Source: Rubrobacter_D sp963840835 (GTDB lineage Bacteria > Actinomycetota > Rubrobacteria > Rubrobacterales > Rubrobacteraceae). From it: 64,000 nucleotides of DNA. Both the position numbers and the translations under genes were made by a program. The stretch is taken from NCBI GenBank assembly GCA_963840835.1, contig CAWJAM010000014.1, forward strand, positions 62,001-126,000. Direction: 5' to 3'. This document shows positions 35,022 to 43,700 of this stretch, in pieces; position 1 is the first letter of the stretch; each line of letters starts with the position of its first letter. The notes under the pieces were generated by a model. It made no database searches. It had not been told where the DNA came from and was given only the letters and a program-made list of their open reading frames with translations.

Positions 35022-35426
35022 CTAATCGAGGGCGCGTCGCATGGCTTCCCAGGCGAGGGTGGCGCACCGGATGCGGTTGGGGGTCTGAACGATGCCCTTT
35101 AGGGCGGCGAGCTCGCCGAGGTCTTCCCTCTCCTCCGTGCGCATCATCTCGAGGAAGGCTTCTATCTTCTCGTCCGCCTCGTCGCGGCTCTTGCCCGTTA
35201 GTTGCTCGGTGAGCATCGAGGCAGACGCCTGAGAGATGGAGCATCCGCGGCCGGTAAAGCTCACCTCTTCGAAGGTGTCGTCCTGTAAGTTCGCGTAGAC
35301 CGTGACGTGGTCGCCGCAGAGGGGGTTGTCTATGTGTTCCTCGATGTTCGCGTCCCCCAGCTCGCGTCTGTTGCGCGGGCGCTCGAAGTGGTCGAGGACT
35401 ATCTCCTTGTAGAAGCTCTGCATCAT
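35022..35426 (-). CDS. sufU: Iron-sulfur cluster assembly scaffold / sulfur acceptor SufU
   Basis: A 134-residue zinc-containing protein that takes sulfur from the SufS cysteine desulfurase. The three family cysteines are in NPLCGD, GRGCSISQAS and RIRCATLAWEAM. Lying 2.6 kb from sufD and with no sufS in the window, it is separated from the core SUF operon. TACAAT sits only ~15 bases upstream, so its mRNA may be nearly leaderless. Confidence 0.93.
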   Translation of the reverse strand: MMQSFYKEIVLDHFERPRNRRELGDANIEEHIDNPLCGDHVTVYANLQDDTFEEVSFTGRGCSISQASASMLTEQLTGKSRDEADEKIEAFLEMMRTEEREDLGELAALKGIVQTPNRIRCATLAWEAMRRALD

Positions 35427-35474
35427 GTTGCGGGAAATTGTATCAGGGGTGCGAGTGAGGCGGTTCGCCTTCTG

Positions 35475-36302
35475 CTACCATGCTCCGCCACCACCGCCAC
35501 CGCCTCCTCCGCTGAAGCTCCCCCCGCCCCCTCCGCTCCACGAGCCCGAAGAGGAGGACGAGCCCGAAGAGGAGGGAGGGCTGAAGTCGCTCAGGTAGCG
35601 TCGGAAGGCTTGCCAGCGGGCGTGGAGCAGGGCACCCTTCGGCGTGCGTCTTACCCAGAGGGGGTGCAGAACCGAGCCGAGAGCCAAACCGGCGTAGCCG
35701 AAGACGCGCCAGACGATCGCAACCACGATGCCAAAGACGAAGAGGCTAGAGCCGATCAGGATGATCACAGCCTCTACGCTCGCGCCTAAGAGGGAGAACA
35801 CGAACCACTCGGTCCCGGCCAGCCCGAGCAGGAGGGTCACCCATCCCAACCATACGCCGGGGCCGCGCTCGACGAGATCGCGCCGCTCGACCTCCCGCTT
35901 CAACGCGTTCCTGAAGCCCTGGTACGACGAATTGTAGGACCGACGGCTGTGTTCATCGCCTTCCCTCATGCGCTTCTCGAAATCCGTCAGGTTGACCGGG
36001 TCATAGGAGAGCACACCTTTGGCCATGATCTCCTTGAGTCCCTCTCCCGGCTCCACCTTGGCGCCGCTCGTCGACGTGAGCAGCTCCCTGGGGAAGACGA
36101 CCCGCATCTCGACGAACTGACCGGGGGGCACGTCGCTGGCGACGAGCCTGGGAGAGATCTTATCAGGGCTGAGGCTCGTCTTCCCACTCACCGACGCGGG
36201 ATGCCCGAAGACCTTGACCGCGCCCTTCTCAGCCTCTCCGGGCAGGACCACGCTCGCATCTAGAGAGCCCAGGGGCTCTTGCCACTCATCGCCCCAGGCG
36301 TC
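35475..36302 (-). pseudogene. DUF2207 membrane protein remnant, N-terminus lost and shortened
   Basis: The frame is open from just after a stop at 36303-36305. It begins with WGDEWQEPLGSLDASVVLPG, matching the middle of the N-terminal domain of DUF2207 proteins, so the signal peptide and first ~200 residues are absent. After a two-helix membrane region (residues ~130-185) it ends with WQAFRRYLSDF and a serine/glycine-rich tail. It lacks the segment that normally separates these, so it is much shorter than the usual ~550-600 residues. A 258-residue product from GTG 36251 is conceivable, but decay is the better reading. Confidence 0.6.
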
Positions 36303-36332
36303 TCAGCCGTCCGGGAAGAGGTATGCTGGCAG

Positions 36333-37079
36333 CTAGCGGAACTCTGGCACGGGGTGGTCGAAGCGACAGCCAGCTTCCCACTCGGACCTCTGGTTTCCGT
36401 GGGCAGGGAAGCCGCCGGCGGCGTCGATCAGGCGTGCCAGGTGCATGAGGTTCCAGGTCATGAAGGTGGTGTTCCGGTTCGTGAAGTCGTTCTCGGGACC
36501 TCCTGAGCCTGGGTCCAGATAGGAAGGACCAGGGCCGGCCTCGCCGATCCAACCAGCGTCGGCCTGAGGCGGAATAGCGTAGCCGAGGTGCTGCAAGGAG
36601 TACAGTATGTTCATCGAGCAGTGCTTGACCCCGTCCTCGTTGCCGGTGATGAGGCACCCGCCCACGCGCCCGTAGTAGGCGTACTGTCCAGCCTCGTTCA
36701 GGTCGCTGGACGTGGAGTAGAGACGCTCGATAACGTTGGTGCAGACCGACGACTTCTCGCCGAGCCAGATCGGTGAGCTTATAATGAGGATGTTGGCCTT
36801 CTTGACCTTCTCGTAGATCTCCGGCCAGTCGTCCTTCTCCCACCCGTGCTCCCTCATGTCTGGCCAGACGCCGGGAGCGATGTCGTAGTCTACGGGACGC
36901 AGCTCCTCGACCGAGACACCGTTTCTCTCCATGATCTGGCGCGAGATCCTGACTAGTCCCTCCGTATGAGAGAGTTCAGGCGAACGCTTGAGCGTGCAGT
37001 TCAAAAAGAGAGCATTGAGACTGGAGAAGTCCCAGCGGCTCGACCCCTCCGGCCCCAACTGCCTTTCGTCGGCTTGCAT
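36333..37079 (-). CDS. Flavodoxin-family NAD(P)H-dependent oxidoreductase
   Basis: A 248-residue FMN reductase-like protein. NALFLNCTLKRSPELSHTEG is the flavin phosphate loop, and IISSPIWLGEKSSVCTNVIE and YYGRVGGCLITGNEDG are typical of the family. ATG 37079 has GAGGAG four to five bases upstream. Electron-transfer partners are unknown; the nearby Rieske and SUF genes are suggestive only. Confidence 0.85.
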   Translation of the reverse strand: MQADERQLGPEGSSRWDFSSLNALFLNCTLKRSPELSHTEGLVRISRQIMERNGVSVEELRPVDYDIAPGVWPDMREHGWEKDDWPEIYEKVKKANILIISSPIWLGEKSSVCTNVIERLYSTSSDLNEAGQYAYYGRVGGCLITGNEDGVKHCSMNILYSLQHLGYAIPPQADAGWIGEAGPGPSYLDPGSGGPENDFTNRNTTFMTWNLMHLARLIDAAGGFPAHGNQRSEWEAGCRFDHPVPEFR

Positions 37080-37154
37080 GTATGCTCCTCGCTTTCCCTG
37101 GGCGAACAAGGGCCGGAATTATATAGTCAAATCGTTGGTGGCGGCCAGGGCGAC

Positions 37155-37622
37155 CTACCCGAGGAGTCCGTGGCGGCGGTGCCAGTCTTCCAGAGACTCT
37201 TCGGGGTATTCGGGGAAGTGCTTCTCGTTGCCGTTCTCGGGGATCTCGCACCACGGGGCGGCGTAATCCAGCATCAGGCGGACGTGCTCCGGCGGCTTCT
37301 GCAGCGGCGTGTCTATCGCCGAGGCGAAGGGATGGATGAGGTCGGGCCACATCGGGTTGAAGAGCCACAGAAAGCTGCCGCAATTCAAGCAGAAGTTGCG
37401 CTCCGACTCGCCGCGATCCTGGGCTCTAGCGGTGTAGACGGAGAGGTTCTCCGCGCCTTCGACCTCCATAGTCTCCGCGTCGGCGCCGAGGTTGATGGCG
37501 TATCCACCGCCTCCCGCCGTCTTGCGGCAGATGGAGCAGTAGCACGCCTGATAAGGGTAAGGCGTCGCAGATTCGACCCTGAACTTCACCGATCCGCAGT
37601 GGCAAGAACCTCGAATCAGCAT
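37155..37622 (-). CDS. GFA family zinc-binding protein
   Basis: A 155-residue glutathione-dependent-formaldehyde-activating-like protein with zinc ligands in RGSCHCGSVKF, CYCSICRKTAGGG and NFCLNCGSFLW. Actinobacteria lack glutathione, so the role is probably different from formaldehyde activation. Confidence 0.85.
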   Translation of the reverse strand: MLIRGSCHCGSVKFRVESATPYPYQACYCSICRKTAGGGGYAINLGADAETMEVEGAENLSVYTARAQDRGESERNFCLNCGSFLWLFNPMWPDLIHPFASAIDTPLQKPPEHVRLMLDYAAPWCEIPENGNEKHFPEYPEESLEDWHRRHGLLG

Positions 37623-37647
37623 GATTCCGGTTCGGCCTCCTTCCGAG

Positions 37648-38007
37648 CTACGCGTTCCTGCGGCGGCCTCTACCTCCGCCGACCTTGACCCGTTTGGGAT
37701 TGAGGGCCACGTAGACGTTCCCTTCCTCGACCTTGACCTCGTGGTTGGGAACGGGCCTGACGGCGGGGAGACCTTTGGCGGCGCCACTCTTTACGTCGAA
37801 CTTCGCGCCGTGGAGGGGACACGTTATCTGATCTCCCTCCAGCCCGCCCTCGCTGAGGTACGCAAACTGGTGGGTACACACGTCCTCGAAGGCGAAGAAC
37901 TCCCCTTCCACGTTGCACAGGGCGACCGGACGGTCCTCGACCCGGTACTGGCGCACTTCGCCGGGGGCGACTTCGTCCGTCGCGGCTATCTTGTGAAACT
38001 CGGCCAT
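37648..38007 (-). CDS. Rieske [2Fe-2S] domain protein (ferredoxin-like)
   Basis: A 119-residue stand-alone Rieske protein of the non-heme-oxygenase ferredoxin type. The cluster ligands are in CTHQFA and CPLHGAKFD. It starts three bases after sufD, so it belongs to the SUF operon and may supply electrons or act as a recipient of new clusters. Confidence 0.88.
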   Translation of the reverse strand: MAEFHKIAATDEVAPGEVRQYRVEDRPVALCNVEGEFFAFEDVCTHQFAYLSEGGLEGDQITCPLHGAKFDVKSGAAKGLPAVRPVPNHEVKVEEGNVYVALNPKRVKVGGGRGRRRNA

Positions 38008-38010
38008 TAT

Positions 38011-39378
38011 CTAGGCTACACGCTCTTCGAAGCCGAGCCCGATCTTACCTTCTATCGCCCGATCCAACTTCTCCTTGAGGCCCTTTAGCGGGATGCGGCT
38101 CGTGACCTCGCCGAAGAACCCGAACACGACGAGCTTCTCGGCCTCGCGGCGCGGGATGCCCCGGCTCATCAGGTAGAAGAGCTCTACCTCGTCCACCTGG
38201 CCCGTGGTCGAGCCGTGGGAGCACTTCACGTCGTCGGCCTGAATTTCGAGGCGCGGCAGGGAGACGGCCATCGCGTCGTCTGTTCCTAGGATGAGGTTCC
38301 GATTCGTCTGATAGGCGTCGGTCTTCTGCGCACCGGGCTCGACCCTGATGAGACCGCTGAAGACGGCGAGCGACTCGTCGCGCAAAGCCCCCTTGTACAG
38401 CAGGTCCGAGTGGGCGTTCGGGGCGAGGTGGTCTTGCAACGTGTAATGGTCTAGTACCTGGTTGGAGTCGGCGAAGTACAGGCCGAGCATCTCAGAGTCG
38501 CTGCCCGCCTCCGCGAGCCCAGCGTCGACATTGGTGCGGCTTAGCTCGGAGCCCAAGGAGACGACGAGGCTGTTTATGGTGGCGTCCTTGGCCGCCTCGC
38601 TGCGGATGGTGTTGAAGTGGAGCACGTTGCGGCCCCAATTCTGCAGCGAGACGTATCGCAGACGGGCGCCCTGGCCGACGTAGAGCTCGACCGCGCCGTT
38701 GCTCAAGGCAGGCTCGTCGTCCTCGGTCCCGCTCGAAGCGTACTCGTCAATGTACGTGACCGACGCACCCTCCTCCACGACGACTAGCGTGCGCGGCATC
38801 GTTGCTCCGGTGGCGTCGAGCCACCGATAGCTCTGGATCGGAACTTCAACGTCCACGCCCCGGGGTACATAAAGGAACGATCCGCCCGCGAATAGCGCAG
38901 CGGAGAGCGCCGAGAACTTGTCGTAGTCGCCAGGCACGAGCCCGAATAGCTTCTCCCTGACGAGATCCTCGTGCTCCGCAAGCGCCGTGTGCAGGTCCGT
39001 AAAGACGACACCCTTGCGCGAGAGCTCCTCATCGACCCGGCTGTAAGCCGTCTCCGAGTTATGCTGCACGAGCAGGGCCGAGTTCTCCTCGCCCTCGTGG
39101 ATCAGCCTCTGCACGGCGTCAGGCAGGTCGTCCTCGCTCACCGCGTCCGGGCTCGGGGCGTAGGGGAGAAAGTCCTCTATCCTGACGTCCGAGATATCCG
39201 TGTAGCGCCACGCCTCGTCGCGCAGCGTCGGCATCGGAAGGCTCTCGAAGCTCCGCCACGCCTCCAGACGCTTCTCCGCGAGCCAATCAGGCTCATCCTT
39301 GAACGAGGACAGGGCCTCGACGGTCTCCAGGCTTATACCCTTGCTCTTTAGTACCTCCGGCGCTTCCTTCTGCTGCAT
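38011..39378 (-). CDS. sufD: Fe-S cluster assembly protein SufD
   Basis: A 455-residue SufD, paralogue of SufB, forming the SufBC2D scaffold. The C-terminal beta-helix ends with DDVKCSHGSTTGQVDEVELFY, LMSRGIPRREAEKLVVFGFF and a helical tail. The conserved Cys/His pair KCSHG is present. A hairpin with T-run precedes it by about 20 bases. Confidence 0.93.
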   Translation of the reverse strand: MQQKEAPEVLKSKGISLETVEALSSFKDEPDWLAEKRLEAWRSFESLPMPTLRDEAWRYTDISDVRIEDFLPYAPSPDAVSEDDLPDAVQRLIHEGEENSALLVQHNSETAYSRVDEELSRKGVVFTDLHTALAEHEDLVREKLFGLVPGDYDKFSALSAALFAGGSFLYVPRGVDVEVPIQSYRWLDATGATMPRTLVVVEEGASVTYIDEYASSGTEDDEPALSNGAVELYVGQGARLRYVSLQNWGRNVLHFNTIRSEAAKDATINSLVVSLGSELSRTNVDAGLAEAGSDSEMLGLYFADSNQVLDHYTLQDHLAPNAHSDLLYKGALRDESLAVFSGLIRVEPGAQKTDAYQTNRNLILGTDDAMAVSLPRLEIQADDVKCSHGSTTGQVDEVELFYLMSRGIPRREAEKLVVFGFFGEVTSRIPLKGLKEKLDRAIEGKIGLGFEERVA

Positions 39379-39398
39379 ACGACCTGCCTCTACTCTCT

Positions 39399-39430
39399 AA
39401 AAAGTGGGCGGGTCCCGCAAGGGCCCGCCC
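39399..39430 (-). terminator. Intrinsic terminator or attenuator between sufB and sufD
   Basis: On the minus strand GGGCGGGCCC-TTGC-GGGACCCGCCC (one bulged base) is followed by ACTTTTTAG. It sits about 20 bases before the sufD start and would lower sufD expression relative to sufCB unless sufD has its own promoter. Confidence 0.65.
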
Positions 39431-39482
39431 GACATCGATTACCCAGTCTTTCGCGGCCCGGTCAACGATACCCAGGCCAAAA

Positions 39483-39507
39483 GCTGACAAGCTGAAATGC
39501 TGACTAG
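39483..39507. repeat. GCTGACAAGCTGAAATGCTGA repeat tract
   Basis: A short tract of GCTGA-type heptads lies just past the sufB stop, the same family as at 20108, 22298 and 56346. Confidence 0.7.
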
Positions 39508-39510
39508 CCC

Positions 39511-40923
39511 TTACCCGACCGAGCCTTCCATCTCAAGTTGGATCAGGCGGTTCAGCTCGATCGCGTACTCGAGCGGGAGCTCCTTGGCTATGGGCTCGAT
39601 GAAGCCGTTGACGACCATAGCCATGGCCGCCTCCTCGGAGAGCCCGCGGCTCATGAGGTAGAAGAGCTGGTCTTCCCCGACCTTCGAGACGGTGGCCTCG
39701 TGCTCGGTGTTGACCTTCTTCTCCTCGATCTCGATGTACGGATAGGTGTCCGTCCTGGCGTTCTCATCAAGCAGTAGCGCGTCGCACTCGACCCTGCTCT
39801 TGGAGTTGACGGCTCCCTCGTGTACCTTGAGGAGCCCGCGGTACGTGCTCCTGCCCGTCCCCCTGGAGATGGACTTGGACGTGATGAGGCTCGACGTGTT
39901 AGGCGCGGCGTGGACGACCTTGCCGCCGGCGTCCTGATGCTGCCCGTCGCCGGCGTAGGCCACGGAGAGGATCTCACCCCTGGCGCCCTCGCCAAGCAGG
40001 TAGACAGCCGGGTACTTCATCGTGAGCTTGGAGCCCAGGTTGCCGTCGACCCACTCGATGGTCGAGTTCTCGTAGGCCGCACCCCGCTTGGTGACCAGAT
40101 TGTAGGTGTTGTGCGACCAGTTCTGGATGGTGGAGTACCTGATCCTGGCCCCAGGCTTCGCTATGAGCTCCACGACAGCGGAGTGCAGCGAGTTCGTGGT
40201 GTACGTCGGGGCCGTGCAGCCCTCGATGTAGTGGACGTAAGAGCCCTCGTCGGCGATGATGAGCGTCCGCTCGAACTGGCCCATGTTCTCCGCGTTGATG
40301 CGGAAGTACGCCTGAAGCGGGATGTCGATGTGGACCCCAGGCGGGACGTAGACGAAAGATCCACCGGACCAGACCGCGCTGTTGAGCGCCGCGAACTTGT
40401 TGTCATCGGGCGGGATGATGGTCCCGAAGTACTCGCGCACGAGGTCCTCGTGCTCCCTGAGACCGCCGTCCATGTCCATGAAGACGACGCCGCTCTTCTC
40501 CCACTCCTCCTTGAGCGAGTGGTAGACGACCTCGGACTCGTACTGCGCCCCTACGCCGGCGAGCGAATCACGCTCGGCCTGCGGGATTCCCAGCTTCTCG
40601 AACGTGTTCTTGATGTCGTCAGGCACGTCGTCCCAGGTGCGGCCCTGGTTCTCCATCGGCCTGATGTAGTAGTAGATCTCATCGAAGTCCATCTCCGAGA
40701 GGTCGCCACCCCAGGTCGGGGTCGGCTTCTCGAAGAACGACTCAAGCGCCTTGAGGCGGAATTCCAGCATCCACTCAGGCTCGTTCTTGTGCTTGGAGAT
40801 CATGGCGACGATCTCCGGGTCTATGCCCTTCCTCGGGGTCTTGAAGAAGTACTCCTCCGGATCGTGAAACCCGAATTTGTACTCGTCGAGCCCGAGCTCC
40901 TGGATCGTCCTGTCTTCTGGCAT
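39511..40923 (-). CDS. sufB: Fe-S cluster assembly protein SufB
   Basis: A 470-residue scaffold on which clusters are built with SufC and SufD. The conserved core includes KFAALNSAVWSGGSFVYVPP, YVHYIEGCTAPTY with the conserved cysteine, and RVECDALLLDENARTDTYPY. It starts 15 bases after sufC. Confidence 0.97.
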   Translation of the reverse strand: MPEDRTIQELGLDEYKFGFHDPEEYFFKTPRKGIDPEIVAMISKHKNEPEWMLEFRLKALESFFEKPTPTWGGDLSEMDFDEIYYYIRPMENQGRTWDDVPDDIKNTFEKLGIPQAERDSLAGVGAQYESEVVYHSLKEEWEKSGVVFMDMDGGLREHEDLVREYFGTIIPPDDNKFAALNSAVWSGGSFVYVPPGVHIDIPLQAYFRINAENMGQFERTLIIADEGSYVHYIEGCTAPTYTTNSLHSAVVELIAKPGARIRYSTIQNWSHNTYNLVTKRGAAYENSTIEWVDGNLGSKLTMKYPAVYLLGEGARGEILSVAYAGDGQHQDAGGKVVHAAPNTSSLITSKSISRGTGRSTYRGLLKVHEGAVNSKSRVECDALLLDENARTDTYPYIEIEEKKVNTEHEATVSKVGEDQLFYLMSRGLSEEAAMAMVVNGFIEPIAKELPLEYAIELNRLIQLEMEGSVG

Positions 40924-40938
40924 GTTCTGTCCCTTCCC

Positions 40939-41691
40939 CTAGCTCTGGGCGCCAGCGCCGAACTCCTGGCGCACCCACTCGTAGCCCTTGTCCTCGAGAT
41001 CCAGCGCCAGCTCCTTACCGCCGCTGGTCACGAGCCGCCCGTCGAGCATGACGTGGACGTAATCCGGCTCGATGTACCTCAGAATCCTCTGATAATGCGT
41101 GATTATTACGGCTGAGAACTCTGGCCCCTTGAGCTCGTTGACACCCTTCGCCACGACCTGCAACGCGTCGATGTCGAGCCCTGAGTCGGTCTCGTCCATG
41201 ATGGCGAGCTTGGGGTCGAGCATGAGCATCTGCAGGATCTCGTTCCGCTTTTTCTCGCCGCCCGAGAAACCCTCGTTCAGATACCTCTCGGCGAACTTGG
41301 GGTCCATCTGCATGATCTTCATCTTGTCCTGGATGAGCCTGTACATCTCCATGGCAGAGAGCTCTTCCTCGCGAACGGAGTTGACCGCGGTCCTGAGGAA
41401 GTTGGCCACTGATACCCCAGGTACCTCGCTCGGGTACTGGAAAGCGAGGAACATCCCGAGCTTGGCCCGCTCGTCGGCCTCCAACTCGAAGACGTCCTCC
41501 CCCCTGAAGGTTACGGCGCCGCCGGTTACCTCGTAACGCGGGTGGCCCATGAGCACGTTGGCGAGCGTGCTCTTCCCCGACCCATTAGGGCCCATTATGG
41601 CGTGTATCTCGCCCTCGCCAACCTCGAGATCCAGACCCTTCACTATCTCCTGATCGTCGATCTCTACTTGAAGATTTTCTATCTTGAGCAT
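40939..41691 (-). CDS. sufC: Fe-S cluster assembly ATPase SufC
   Basis: A 250-residue ABC ATPase with Walker A GPNGSGKSTL, signature FSGGEKKRNEI, Walker B LAIMDETDSGLDIDAL, and the His switch in IITHYQR. ATG 41691 (not TTG 41694) is the likely start, five to six bases after AGGGG. It is the first gene of the sufCBD-Rieske operon. Confidence 0.97.
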   Translation of the reverse strand: MLKIENLQVEIDDQEIVKGLDLEVGEGEIHAIMGPNGSGKSTLANVLMGHPRYEVTGGAVTFRGEDVFELEADERAKLGMFLAFQYPSEVPGVSVANFLRTAVNSVREEELSAMEMYRLIQDKMKIMQMDPKFAERYLNEGFSGGEKKRNEILQMLMLDPKLAIMDETDSGLDIDALQVVAKGVNELKGPEFSAVIITHYQRILRYIEPDYVHVMLDGRLVTSGGKELALDLEDKGYEWVRQEFGAGAQS

Positions 41692-41734
41692 CAAACCCCT
41701 GCCGTTATTTAAAGAACTTTGCTACAGTAGAGCT

Positions 41735-41763
41735 ATTAAATCACAGCAACATACCCCTAACAA
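41735..41763 (-). promoter_or_regulatory. Predicted suf promoter
   Basis: On the minus strand TTGTTA (41758-41763) and TTTAAT (41735-41740) are 17 bases apart, placing the start near 41728, about 37 bases before sufC. Confidence 0.5.
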
Positions 41764-41829
41764 CGTAAAGAGATCACGACCAAGAACCATTTCTGAAATC
41801 CATGAAATCCGTCTTTTTATGCAGGATTT

Positions 41830-41845
41830 CGTGATCTGGATCACG
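41830..41845. promoter_or_regulatory. CRP/FNR-like palindrome upstream of suf
   Basis: CGTGATC-TG-GATCACG contains GTGA-N6-TCAC, the half-site arrangement of CRP/FNR-family regulators. It lies about 110 bases upstream of the predicted suf start. A further GATCACG is at 41772-41778. The regulator is unknown. Confidence 0.4.
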
Positions 41846-41979
41846 CCCTCGAAGGCTTCTCGGGAACCACTGTCAGAACACCTCGCCGGAGACGGCTTGT
41901 AACACCGCACCAGGCCCGCGACCGGTGGTTATTGAGAACGTTTCCCGATAAAGCGTTGGGATAGGGTCTTCAGGGCGTC

Positions 41980-42987
41980 TCATGCCAGCTTTGCTGCTAG
42001 TACTCTTGCGTCTTCCGCCCTCATGGGGGCTTCGAGGTCGGCCTTGCGAGCCAGGTAGCCCAGCGCGTAGATCTTGCCATCAACAGGATGTGGAGCCACC
42101 GAGGTGAGATGGCCGACGACGCTCACCGAGGAGATCGTGCCAGCCAGCTCTTTCTCGCCTTGCAGGACCTCATCACCAGCTTCGGGCGGTTCCGTCGGAC
42201 CGGGCTCCAGTTCGAAGAGGTAGAGCTTCTTGTTCGGGCTTCCGCGGTAGTGCATCCTCGCCACGGTCTCCTGGCCGGGATAGCAGCCCTTCCCGAAGCT
42301 GATGGCCCGCTCCAGGGCGCTCTCCGATTCGCCAGGGAAGTTATCTGGCGTGATGTCGGCGCCGAAGCGGGGGACACCCGCCGCTATCCTCGCGGTCTCG
42401 TAAGCGTCGCGGCCGGCGAGTGTTGCGCCGGCCGCGATCAAGTGCTCCCGGACGGCGCCCATCGAGCCCGCTGGTCCGACGAGGTCGTACCCGCCGACGG
42501 GCACAGCGACGCCCACGACGAGTACCGGATTGCCGCTGATCTCCGCCTGTTTCGCCTCGTGTTCGGCCAGGTCCGGGGCTCCGAGAAGCTCTGCGGCCCG
42601 TGGCCCGTAGAGGCCGAGCACCTCCCAGTCGGGGAGCTCTTCCAGCTTCACGCGGGAGAAGGGGGCGTAGCGGCCCAGAATCTCCGCCGTAGCTTCGGCG
42701 CCTTCAGGTTCCGTGTCGATCAGTACCTCGTCTGCGGCTTTGGCCACGCGCAGGTCTGCCCTGACCCGGCCCTTCGGGTTGAGAAGCATGGCGTAGGCGC
42801 CGCGGTCTCCGCGCGCGGGCACGTCGTTGGTCAGGACGGCGTTCAGCATCCCGACGGGGTCCTTGCCCGTGAGACGGAAGATGCTGCGCTCCGAACGGTC
42901 GACGAGGGCGGCGCCCTCGAGCAGCGCGGTGTAGCCTCTCGGATCGTTTGGTTCTGCCTCGTTCTGGGGAACTCTCAAATACTTCAT
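41980..42987 (-). CDS. ygfZ: YgfZ/GcvT-domain folate-binding Fe-S repair protein
   Basis: A 335-residue GcvT-like protein with the YgfZ signature KGCYPGQETVARMHYRG. The family uses folate to support maturation or repair of certain Fe-S enzymes. Its position beside the SUF operon fits. The frame extends upstream, but ATG 42987 gives the natural length. Confidence 0.88.
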   Translation of the reverse strand: MKYLRVPQNEAEPNDPRGYTALLEGAALVDRSERSIFRLTGKDPVGMLNAVLTNDVPARGDRGAYAMLLNPKGRVRADLRVAKAADEVLIDTEPEGAEATAEILGRYAPFSRVKLEELPDWEVLGLYGPRAAELLGAPDLAEHEAKQAEISGNPVLVVGVAVPVGGYDLVGPAGSMGAVREHLIAAGATLAGRDAYETARIAAGVPRFGADITPDNFPGESESALERAISFGKGCYPGQETVARMHYRGSPNKKLYLFELEPGPTEPPEAGDEVLQGEKELAGTISSVSVVGHLTSVAPHPVDGKIYALGYLARKADLEAPMRAEDARVLAAKLA

Positions 42988-43020
42988 GGGTCTGATTCTA
43001 AGGCACGAGAGGAGTATTTC

Positions 43021-43662
43021 ATGGCGAGGGTGGTCGTTCTGGACGTTGACGGCACGCTGATGGACACCAACTACCTGCACACGGAGGCCTGGGCGCGCGC
43101 GTTCGAGGGGGTGGGACACCGGGTGCCGATGGTCAGGCTGCACAGGGAGGTAGGCAAGGGCGCTGAGTTGTTGATCCGCGAGTTCGTCGACGACGATCAG
43201 ACCGTGGAGAAGATCCAGGCCCTCCACTCCGAGATCTACGAGGAATTGCAGGAGTACGGCCACCCGCTCCCGGGGGCGAAGGAGTTGATCTCCTCACTCA
43301 AAGAACGCGGCTACGGGGTGTGGTTCGTTACCAGCGCGAAAGACGAGGAGCTGGAACATCACATGCAAGAGCTCGAAGCCGAAGACAACATAGACGGCGT
43401 AGTCAACTCCAGTGCCGTCGACAACCCGAAGCCGGCACCGGATATCTTCGAAGAGGCCCTGCGCAGGGCCGGGGCAACGGCGGACGAGACCATCGCGGTC
43501 GGGGACTCGCTCTGGGACGTCGAGGCCGCCAGGGAGGCCGGCATACGCACCGTAGCCGTCCTCTCCGGCGGCGCTTTCCACAGAAAAGCCCTCGAAGAGG
43601 CCGGAGCAGTGGCCGTCTACGAAGACTGCGCCGCGCTACTAGAGACTGACTTCCCGGAGTAG
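43021..43662 (+). CDS. HAD-superfamily phosphatase (subfamily IA)
   Basis: A 213-residue HAD hydrolase. Motif I is DVDGTLMDTN, motif II is FVTSAKD, the lysine of motif III is in NPKPAPDIFEEAL, and motif IV is VGDSLWDVEAA. An alpha-helical cap follows motif I, as in phosphoglycolate phosphatases and beta-phosphoglucomutases. ATG 43021 has AGAGGAG seven bases upstream. The substrate is unknown. Confidence 0.88.
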   Translation: MARVVVLDVDGTLMDTNYLHTEAWARAFEGVGHRVPMVRLHREVGKGAELLIREFVDDDQTVEKIQALHSEIYEELQEYGHPLPGAKELISSLKERGYGVWFVTSAKDEELEHHMQELEAEDNIDGVVNSSAVDNPKPAPDIFEEALRRAGATADETIAVGDSLWDVEAAREAGIRTVAVLSGGAFHRKALEEAGAVAVYEDCAALLETDFPE

Positions 43663-43700
43663 AGGCAAATCGGGTCACGAAAGCCGGCCTCCGGTACCGT

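Noticed and set aside
42088..43020. Long N-terminal extension of the HAD phosphatase frame
   Set aside because: The extension runs antisense to ygfZ, and the HAD motif I begins directly after ATG 43021 with its own ribosome binding site.
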